Positions 1-4,473 of a DNA stretch of 5,462 nt are shown piece after piece. The position numbers were made by a program, and so were the translations under genes. The stretch is from NCBI GenBank assembly GCA_021129785.1, contig JAJOKQ010000020.1:1-5462 (forward strand), read 5' to 3'. The notes below the pieces were generated by a model that saw only the letters and a list, made by a program, of their open reading frames with translations, was not told the DNA's origin and did not search any database. This stretch comes from Clostridiales bacterium. GTDB taxonomy: Bacteria; Bacillota; Clostridia; Peptostreptococcales; NVVX01. Position 1 is the first letter of the stretch, and the number at the start of each line of letters is the position of its first letter.

Positions 1-156
1 TTAGCATTAAATTTGCAAGCAGATTTATGCGTTTGTTTATGATTTAACCCAAATATTAATTTCTGCCTGATACTAAATATATATTTATTATTGTTTGAAT
101 ATATTCGTGCTTATTTTGAATTTGCTGTGAGAATTCAAAGTTGAAAACTGAAGAAC
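1..156. other. AT-rich non-coding stretch downstream of tmcAL
   Basis: No convincing reading frame lies here; all frames are broken by stops or lack a ribosome binding site. It holds a possible hairpin at the left edge (listed separately), a 10-bp perfect palindrome GAATATATTC at 97-106, and a weak repeat TTCAA-AG-TTGAA at 134-145. I could not find a convincing intrinsic terminator for the minus-strand gene that ends at 157, because no GC-containing stem followed by a T run is visible in that direction. That transcript may end further left or run into the next gene. Confidence 0.5.
4..40 (+). terminator. Possible intrinsic terminator of a plus-strand gene left of the window
   Basis: Positions 4-15 can pair with 20-30, with a bulged T at 8, a T-G wobble at 13/22 and the four-base loop CAAG at 16-19. 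The run GTTTGTTTAT follows on the plus strand. If real, it would end a gene that converges on tmcAL from outside the window. The stem is AT-rich and bulged and the T tract is interrupted by G, so this is tentative. In the minus direction the hairpin is not followed by a T run. Confidence 0.3.
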
Positions 157-1416
157 CTAGCCTACGTAGATAGGACTTTTTGTAAACTCTAGATTTGATT
201 CCTTAACTGACTTGTTAGGGATTGACATTCTATATATATTTGTCGCTCTCAAATCAATACTTAACATATTTTTTGCTATTTCATTTTGTGGAATGTAATT
301 TGCTAACTTAGTAATAATAGGTAAGTACGAAGTTTTTTTGCATGCTCTTAGAATTTCGCGCCCTTTAGAGTTAAATGCTAATATGCGCAGGTATTGTGGG
401 TTTTCATTTTTAGTGCTTGTAATGTCGCTTTCTTTAATGTTTAGTAAAACATGCATAGCAATTCTTTGAATGCGTGTTAATGTATACCTCTTGCTTTTTA
501 CACAATCGTAAAAATCGTACAAATTACTCGTGCTTGAAGCACACTTAAAGGTTCTATTATTTAGTCCTTCATTAATATCGAAAAACTGTTTTAGAGAGTC
601 TGCACTTTCTCTTCTAAATACTGAAAGTATTATATTTTCGAAATCTTGGCTAAAGATTGGTCCGATTTGATTTTTTGAATTTTCTTCTAAAATTGCAAAA
701 GATTTAGAAGGCATAACATTTCTTAAATCATGTAATTTTTGTTTATTATGTAAATGCTCACGAATCGCAGTTGCGCTACAAATATCTGACGTTATAGTCT
801 TGGAGTGGTAATCAGATTTTTTTCTTAAGACTGTATAAGGAATCATACGACTATTTAGTTTAATAATAGCTTTAAGATATTCTATCGATAAAATGTTGTT
901 GGGGCTTTGTAGTAGTTGCTTCACGTGTTTTATCTCACTGTCATTAAATGAGTTTTCTTCCTTGAAATAATCAAGCAGTGCTTTAGAGCGTGAAACAACG
1001 AAAGGCAGTCCTATTTCCAAATATTCTTTAATTTTTGCATTGTAAAAAGAAGGAGATTTAACTAGAACGCTAGCAATTTTATTCATGTACTTGAGATTAC
1101 CTTCCTCACTTCCAAAACATACTGCATCTACTACACCCATTTTATCTAGTAGGCTGATAGAACCAAAAGAGAATATTTCTGCACTAGAGCAGGCATAAAC
1201 GGTCGGCAATTCAACGACTAAGTCTACACCAGAAGCAACTGCCATTTCTGCACGTGCCCACTTGTGTAGCATTGCAGGCTCGCCTCTTTGTAAAAAATTG
1301 CCGCTCATAACAGCAACACTATGAGTAGCGCCAGTAACTCTTATAGACTTTTGCAAGTGATATAAATGTCCATTATGAAATGGATTATACTCTGTAATCA
1401 ACCCTAAAACTCTCAT
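157..1416 (-). CDS. tmcAL: tRNA(Met) cytidine acetate ligase (TmcAL/YlbM)
   Basis: The 419-residue protein matches the TmcAL (YlbM) family in full length. Family members activate acetate with ATP to acetyl-adenylate and transfer the acetyl group to cytidine 34 of elongator tRNA(Met), giving N4-acetylcytidine in the anticodon; the enzyme is cytoplasmic. Visible signatures are the N-terminal nucleotidyltransferase motif TEYNPFHNGH (residues 8-17, the HxGH-type ATP site), SGNFLQRGEPAM (38-49), VVELP (67-71), NNILSIEYLKA (about 173-183), the ISxTxIR-like SATAIRE (214-220) and the C-terminal helical motif RIQRIAMHVLL (315-325). The ATG at 1416 is preceded by AGGAGGG with four intervening bases. 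The gene is divergent from ackA and has its own promoter. Nothing looks truncated. Older annotations call this family a hypothetical nucleotidyltransferase. Confidence 0.94.
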   Translation of the reverse strand: MRVLGLITEYNPFHNGHLYHLQKSIRVTGATHSVAVMSGNFLQRGEPAMLHKWARAEMAVASGVDLVVELPTVYACSSAEIFSFGSISLLDKMGVVDAVCFGSEEGNLKYMNKIASVLVKSPSFYNAKIKEYLEIGLPFVVSRSKALLDYFKEENSFNDSEIKHVKQLLQSPNNILSIEYLKAIIKLNSRMIPYTVLRKKSDYHSKTITSDICSATAIREHLHNKQKLHDLRNVMPSKSFAILEENSKNQIGPIFSQDFENIILSVFRRESADSLKQFFDINEGLNNRTFKCASSTSNLYDFYDCVKSKRYTLTRIQRIAMHVLLNIKESDITSTKNENPQYLRILAFNSKGREILRACKKTSYLPIITKLANYIPQNEIAKNMLSIDLRATNIYRMSIPNKSVKESNLEFTKSPIYVG

Positions 1417-1443
1417 GAAACCCTCCTAAGTAAGCGTATTATA

Positions 1444-1472
1444 ATTATAGCATACTAGCGCATATAAAACAA
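1444..1472 (-). promoter_or_regulatory. tmcAL promoter, extended -10 type
   Basis: Read on the minus strand, TTGTTT (1472 to 1467) is followed after 17 bp by TATAAT (1449 to 1444), preceded by TG one base upstream (TGCTATAAT), an extended -10. A second TATAAT follows directly (1443 to 1438), giving two head-to-tail -10 hexamers. The predicted start near 1437 leaves a leader of about 20 nt before the ATG, just room for the AGGAGGG ribosome binding site at 1421-1427. Confidence 0.72.
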
Positions 1473-1549
1473 AAACGGAAGAATTGCTTTACATGGAAGC
1501 ATATCAAATGTTTTTACAGCAATATAGAGTATTATTAATCAATTAAGAC

Positions 1550-1578
1550 TTGAAAAATGTATAAAAATCGATTATGAT
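1550..1578 (+). promoter_or_regulatory. ackA promoter
   Basis: TTGAAA (1550-1555) and TATGAT (1573-1578) are separated by exactly 17 bp, a good sigma-A promoter. The start would fall near 1585, giving a leader of about 64 nt that is very AT-rich and shows no strong hairpin. The promoter points away from the tmcAL promoter, and the two -35 elements lie about 78 bp apart. Confidence 0.72.
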
Positions 1579-1635
1579 TGAAATGTTAAAATAAGAACTT
1601 GCTAAATATTTATTTAAATTTGAATTAATTTTCTT

Positions 1636-1640
1636 GGAGG
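1636..1640 (+). promoter_or_regulatory. ackA ribosome binding site that fixes the start
   Basis: GGAGG lies eight bases before ATG 1649. The upstream in-frame TTG at 1634-1636 shares its last base with this site and cannot be served by it, so ATG 1649 is the start. The resulting N-terminus MKVLVLNCGSSS also matches the family. Confidence 0.88.
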
Positions 1641-1648
1641 GTATAAAT

Positions 1649-2845
1649 ATGAAAGTGTTAGTACTAAATTGTGGGAGTTCTTCTTTGAAATATCAATTAA
1701 TAAATATGGATAATGAAGAAATTTTAGCAAAAGGATTAGCAGAGAGAATTGGAATTGAAAATGGACTTGTTAAGCATGAAGTAGCGGGAAAACAAAAAGT
1801 TATTATTAATGAAAACATGGACACGCATAAAGATGCTATTAGAATTGTTATAAATGCACTTGTAGATGTGAAACATGGCGCAATTAAGTCAATGGACGAA
1901 ATAGTAGCAGTAGGGCACCGCATAGTTCATGGGGGTGAAAAATTTACGAGCTCTGTTATAATTGATGATGAGGTAAAAGCGACACTAGAAGAATGTTCTG
2001 AATTGGCACCACTACATAATCCGCCAAACTTAATGGGAATAGAGGCATGTGAAGAAATTCTGCCTAATGTACCAATGGTAGGAGTGTTTGACACAGCTTT
2101 TCATCAAACAATGCCTAAATCAGCTTATATATACGCTCTGCCATATGAATTGTATGAAAAGTATAAAATTAGAAAATATGGTTTTCATGGAACGTCGCAT
2201 AAGTACGTTGTAAATAAAGCGGCTACAGTGTTAGGAAAACCGTTAGAGGACCTAAAAATTGTTACTTGTCATTTAGGTAATGGAGCAAGTTTGGCAGCTA
2301 TTAAACATGGCAAATCTATTGATACTAGCATGGGTTTTACACCTTTAGAAGGCTTAACAATGGGAACAAGGTGTGGAGACATTGACCCAGCAATAACTAC
2401 TTTTATTATGGAAAAAGAATCTTTGGACACTACAGGTTTAAACAATTTAATGAACAAAAAATCTGGTATTCTTGGGATTTCCGGTGTAAGTAATGACTTT
2501 AGAGATGTAGAAGAAGCTGCGGATAATGGAAACGAAAGAGCACAACTTGCACTAGATTTATTTTATAATCGTGTAAAAAAATATATTGGAGCATATGCTG
2601 CAATAATGGGTGGAATAGATGCAGTAGTATTTACGGCAGGTCTTGGCGAAAATTCTCCAGAAACTCGTGAGGCAGTATGCGAAGGTTTAGAGTTCTTAGG
2701 TATTAAAATAGATAATGTTAAAAACAAAGTTAGAGGAAAACAAACAGTTGTTACTACTGACGATTCAAAAGTAAAAGTAATTTTAATTCCAACTAACGAA
2801 GAACTAATGATTGCAAGAGATACTGTAGCACTTGTTAAAAAATAA
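1649..2845 (+). CDS. ackA: Acetate kinase
   Basis: The enzyme catalyses the reversible reaction acetate + ATP = acetyl phosphate + ADP. In anaerobes it usually runs toward acetate and ATP, as the last step of the acetate branch. The 398-residue product is the normal family length. The residues known as essential from the Methanosarcina enzyme fall at identical numbers: N7, R91, D148, H180, R241 and E384. Family signatures are NCGSSSLKY (7-15), APLHNP (120-125), YGFHGTSHKY (177-186), HLGNGAS (208-214) and TMGTRCGDIDP (237-247). The chosen ATG at 1649 lies eight bases after GGAGG (1636-1640). An in-frame TTG at 1634 would add five residues but overlaps that site. The usual partner pta (phosphotransacetylase) is not adjacent upstream, where the divergent tmcAL sits instead. 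The gene has its own promoter and no strong terminator. Confidence 0.98.
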   Translation: MKVLVLNCGSSSLKYQLINMDNEEILAKGLAERIGIENGLVKHEVAGKQKVIINENMDTHKDAIRIVINALVDVKHGAIKSMDEIVAVGHRIVHGGEKFTSSVIIDDEVKATLEECSELAPLHNPPNLMGIEACEEILPNVPMVGVFDTAFHQTMPKSAYIYALPYELYEKYKIRKYGFHGTSHKYVVNKAATVLGKPLEDLKIVTCHLGNGASLAAIKHGKSIDTSMGFTPLEGLTMGTRCGDIDPAITTFIMEKESLDTTGLNNLMNKKSGILGISGVSNDFRDVEEAADNGNERAQLALDLFYNRVKKYIGAYAAIMGGIDAVVFTAGLGENSPETREAVCEGLEFLGIKIDNVKNKVRGKQTVVTTDDSKVKVILIPTNEELMIARDTVALVKK

Positions 2846-2866
2846 GCTTGCTTGGGGTTTTGTTTT

Positions 2867-2891
2867 AAAAGTGTTTTTAACTGACTTTTTT
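2867..2891 (+). terminator. Weak hairpin plus T run after ackA
   Basis: AAAAGT (2867-2872) can pair with ACTTTT (2884-2889) around an 11-base loop, and the T run extends to 2891. The stem has six pairs and only one G-C, so termination would be leaky at best. An alternative fold, TTAAAA (2865-2870) with TTTTAA (2875-2880), excludes it. Some ackA transcripts may therefore run on into yceD-rpmF. Confidence 0.3.
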
Positions 2892-2911
2892 CTGTAATCA
2901 AGATTAAGTAC

Positions 2912-2940
2912 TTGACAAGAGTTGAGTTCATTTATATAAT
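2912..2940 (+). promoter_or_regulatory. Perfect-consensus promoter for yceD-rpmF
   Basis: TTGACA (2912-2917) and TATAAT (2935-2940) are both exact sigma-A consensus hexamers separated by the ideal 17 bp. This is the strongest promoter in the window, as suits a ribosomal protein operon. The start would be near 2947, leaving a leader of about 25 nt that contains the ribosome binding site. The TTG of the -35 box is also an in-frame potential start codon for yceD and should not be taken as one. Confidence 0.9.
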
Positions 2941-2971
2941 CTTCTTTAGCAGTAACAAAGAGGTGAGTGCG

Positions 2972-3508
2972 ATGAATATTAATTTATCAAGAATAATGGC
3001 TGTTAATAATAATCAAGTTGACTTGAAATACCAAATTGATGTTGAATCTATTAATTATTATGGTGATAAAATAATTATAAGTGAACCTGCATCTTTGCAG
3101 GGGAAGCTTTATTATATGGATGAAAAGACATTTTTGGATTGTGCAATTAGCGCAGAGGTAAAAGTCAATTGTGGTCGCTGCTTAAATTCTTTTCATAAAA
3201 ATTTGGCTACTAAATTAAGTGTAGAGCTTATAGAAGAACAAGATGGATTGAATATTGAAGATGAAGACAAAGACGATATAATTCTTTATCAAGATGACAA
3301 TATTGACTTGGCTAAAATTGTAAGAGAGCAAATTATTATGAGCATTCCGATGAAATTGTTGTGCAGTGAAAACTGTAAAGGACTTTGTGTTCAGTGTGGT
3401 ATAAACAAAAATGAAGAGCAATGCCAATGTAAGCTAGACAATGACGAAGATGAAGTAAAAGTTGATTTTCGCCTATCCAAGCTAAAAGAATTGTTTCCTA
3501 AAGATTAA
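2972..3508 (+). CDS. yceD: YceD/DUF177 family protein (23S rRNA accumulation protein)
   Basis: The 178-residue protein belongs to the DUF177/YceD family, which is almost always encoded just before rpmF. In E. coli and plants the family has been linked to 23S rRNA accumulation or large-subunit maturation; the molecular mechanism is not established. The conserved C67-x2-C70 followed by LNSF is present. A second cysteine cluster has C131, C135, C139 and C142 (CSENCKGLCVQC), then C151 and C153 (CQC). With C57 this makes nine cysteines, suggesting a bound metal, probably zinc (inference). Between the clusters is a very acidic stretch (about residues 88-112). ATG 2972 is preceded by AAAGAGGTGA (2957-2966) at good spacing. 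Starts further upstream would lie on the promoter. The stop codon overlaps the rpmF ribosome binding site. Confidence 0.9.
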   Translation: MNINLSRIMAVNNNQVDLKYQIDVESINYYGDKIIISEPASLQGKLYYMDEKTFLDCAISAEVKVNCGRCLNSFHKNLATKLSVELIEEQDGLNIEDEDKDDIILYQDDNIDLAKIVREQIIMSIPMKLLCSENCKGLCVQCGINKNEEQCQCKLDNDEDEVKVDFRLSKLKELFPKD

Positions 3509-3515
3509 GGAGGTG
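3507..3515 (+). promoter_or_regulatory. rpmF ribosome binding site overlapping the yceD stop
   Basis: AAGGAGGTG is a nearly full match to the anti-Shine-Dalgarno sequence, six bases before ATG 3522. Its first two bases are the last two of the yceD TAA (3506-3508). Ribosomes ending yceD therefore finish on top of the rpmF site, which suggests translational coupling. Confidence 0.85.
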
Positions 3516-3521
3516 TAAATT

Positions 3522-3701
3522 ATGGCGGTACCTAAAAGGAAGACCAGTAAGTCAAAGAGAGATATGAGAAGAGCTTCAAACTCTAAAATGGTTGTTGTGG
3601 CTTTAGCAAAATGTCCACAGTGTCACGAACCTAAATTGCCACATCGAGTATGCAAAGAGTGTGGTTATTACAAGAACCGAGAGGTTGTTGCATCAAACTA
3701 A
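3522..3701 (+). CDS. rpmF: 50S ribosomal protein L32 (bL32), zinc-binding form
   Basis: This 59-residue protein begins MAVPKRKTSKSKRDMRRA, the standard L32 N-terminus, which is rich in lysine and arginine for rRNA binding in the large subunit. Two CxxC pairs, C31-P-Q-C34 and C44-K-E-C47, form the zinc ribbon, so this is the zinc-containing (C+) version and not the cysteine-free paralogue some Firmicutes induce under zinc starvation. The end CGYYKNREVV is also typical. It follows yceD by 13 bases in the same transcript and is followed by a clear terminator. Confidence 0.97.
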   Translation: MAVPKRKTSKSKRDMRRASNSKMVVVALAKCPQCHEPKLPHRVCKECGYYKNREVVASN

Positions 3702-3716
3702 TTTAACATTTATATT

Positions 3717-3745
3717 AAAAAGCAACGAGATTTGTTGCTTTTTTT
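3717..3745 (+). terminator. Intrinsic terminator of the yceD-rpmF operon
   Basis: AAAAAGCAAC (3717-3726) pairs perfectly with GTTGCTTTTT (3734-3743) around the seven-base loop GAGATTT, and the T run covers 3739-3745. It starts 15 bases after the rpmF stop. The A tract before the stem matches the T tract, so the hairpin could also work on the minus strand, although no minus-strand gene ends here. Confidence 0.9.
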
Positions 3746-3762
3746 GTGCGTAAAATTAATAG

Positions 3763-3791
3763 TTGATTTTAGGATTAATTTCTAATATACT
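3763..3791 (+). promoter_or_regulatory. fapR-plsX promoter
   Basis: TTGATT (3763-3768) and TATACT (3786-3791) are separated by exactly 17 bp. This is the best promoter between the rpmF terminator and fapR. The start would be near 3798, giving a leader of about 80 nt. A TTGACA closer to the gene (3838-3843) has no workable -10. The whole spacer is an imperfect palindrome, listed separately as the candidate operator. Confidence 0.68.
3769..3785. promoter_or_regulatory. Candidate FapR operator inside the fapR promoter
   Basis: The 17-bp TTAGGATTAATTTCTAA is an imperfect inverted repeat: the left arm TTAGGATT and the reverse complement of the right arm, TTAGAAAT, agree at six of eight positions. 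Known FapR operators in Bacillus and Staphylococcus are 17-bp inverted repeats beginning TTAG and ending CTAA (from memory), overlapping the promoters of fapR and other lipid genes. This one fills the gap between the -35 and -10 boxes, where a bound repressor would block RNA polymerase. The central bases differ from the Bacillus consensus as I recall it, so assignment rests on ends, length and position. Confidence 0.55.
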
Positions 3792-3793
3792 TA

Positions 3794-3831
3794 ATGTTAG
3801 CATACTAGGGCTGCAACGGGTTTGCTAATAT
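3794..3831 (+). other. Inverted repeat / hairpin at the start of the fapR leader
   Basis: Positions 3794-3802 can pair with 3823-3831 (core TTAGCA / TGCTAA, one G-T wobble), followed by a T-T mismatch and three more pairs (3804-3806 with 3819-3821) around a 12-base loop. The predicted transcript begins near 3798, so the hairpin would sit at the very 5' end of the fapR mRNA. No T run follows, so it is not a terminator. It could stabilise the 5' end or be a protein site. I do not recognise a known riboswitch. Confidence 0.4.
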
Positions 3832-3878
3832 AAAGAATTGACAACTTGTTTTAATAGGGAAAAATAGAGGTGAAGCAC

Positions 3879-4442
3879 ATGAAAAAAAAAATAAAAACTA
3901 GCAAAAAAGATAGGCACGAAAGTTTTAAAGAACACATGAAAGAAGATCCATTTATTACAGACGAAAAATTAGCAGAAAAATATAACGTTAGTATTCAGAC
4001 GATTAGACTAGATAGACTAGAGCTTGGAATCCCTGAATTAAGAGAGAGAGTAAAAAAAGTAGCTAAAAAAAACTATGATAAAGTACGAACTATTTTTAGT
4101 ACAGAAATTATTGGTGAGTTGATAGATTTAGAATTAGGGAAAAACGGAATATCTATGCTCGAAACAACGGCAGAGATGTCTTTTGCAAAAACAAATATTG
4201 TAAGAGGGCATAATATTTTTTCGCAAGCAGAATCTCTTGCTTTAGCAGTTATTGATACTGACATTGCTTTGACGGGCGTTTCAAACATCAAATACCTAAG
4301 CAAAGTACATGCAGGAGAAAAACTTATTGCAAAAGCTGAAGTAACTAGAGTAAGAGGAAATAAGCATTTTGTACACGTAATTATTACAGTAAACCAAAAA
4401 CAAGTTTTTAGAGGCAAATTCATTTTAGTAGCAGTTAAGTAA
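3879..4442 (+). CDS. fapR: FapR, malonyl-CoA-responsive repressor of lipid synthesis
   Basis: FapR represses fatty acid and phospholipid synthesis genes and is released from DNA when malonyl-CoA binds. The 187-residue product has the family's length and two-part build. Residues about 15-60 form the N-terminal helix-turn-helix, with the hallmark SIQTIRLDRLELGIPELRER (38-57) that closely resembles the Bacillus subtilis protein. A linker helix leads to the C-terminal hotdog-fold effector domain (about 70-187), with the ligand-loop motif RGHNIFSQAESLALAVID (109-126). ATG 3879 lies six bases after GAGGTG (3867-3872); the in-frame GTG at 3870 overlaps that site and is not the start. The lysine-rich N-terminus is a little longer than in Bacillus. 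plsX follows after 31 bases and is a known FapR target in Bacillus, so the pair probably forms an autoregulated operon. Confidence 0.96.
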   Translation: MKKKIKTSKKDRHESFKEHMKEDPFITDEKLAEKYNVSIQTIRLDRLELGIPELRERVKKVAKKNYDKVRTIFSTEIIGELIDLELGKNGISMLETTAEMSFAKTNIVRGHNIFSQAESLALAVIDTDIALTGVSNIKYLSKVHAGEKLIAKAEVTRVRGNKHFVHVIITVNQKQVFRGKFILVAVK

Positions 4443-4450
4443 TTTACTAA
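4435..4450. repeat. Short palindrome at the fapR-plsX junction
   Basis: AGTAA-T-TTACT (4438-4448) is a perfect inverted repeat overlapping the fapR stop codon. With its flanks it reads TTAAGTAATTTACTAA, whose right half TACTAA equals the outer half-site of classical FapR operators, while the left half has one extra base. No plausible -35/-10 pair surrounds it with room for a leader, so any regulatory role is uncertain. Confidence 0.3.
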
Positions 4451-4461
4451 TAAATATGATT

Positions 4462-4467
4462 GAGGTG
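4462..4467 (+). promoter_or_regulatory. plsX ribosome binding site selecting a TTG start
   Basis: GAGGTG lies six bases before TTG 4474, the ideal spacing. An in-frame ATG at 4456 lies upstream of this site and has only AT-rich sequence before it, so it has no ribosome binding site of its own. The resulting N-terminus MKIVIDAMGGDNAP begins as PlsX proteins usually do. Confidence 0.75.
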
Positions 4468-4473
4468 GGAAAG

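Noticed and set aside
60..76. TTTCTGCCTGATACTAA as a FapR operator
   Set aside because: The right half TACTAA fits, but the left half matches its mirror at only about four of eight positions, and no promoter or lipid gene is visible nearby.
162..169. CTACGTAG palindrome at the end of tmcAL as part of a terminator
   Set aside because: It is a short self-complementary site inside the last codons, with no loop and no T run on the minus strand.
1625..1639. AATTTTCTTGGAGGG before ackA as a CodY box
   Set aside because: Only the first half fits AATTTTCWGAAAATT; the rest is the ribosome binding site.
1693..1923. Minus-strand open frame of 76 codons inside ackA
   Set aside because: It lies opposite a full-length, motif-complete acetate kinase and has no family resemblance. 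Long antisense frames within coding DNA are common by chance.
2563..2931. Minus-strand open frame of 122 codons across the ackA end and the yceD promoter
   Set aside because: It is mostly the mirror of ackA codons, crosses a perfect plus-strand promoter and shows no recognisable domain.
3838..3866. TTGACA at 3838-3843 as the -35 of a fapR promoter
   Set aside because: At 17 bp spacing the -10 would be AAAATA, and transcription would begin inside or after the ribosome binding site at 3867-3872, leaving no usable leader.
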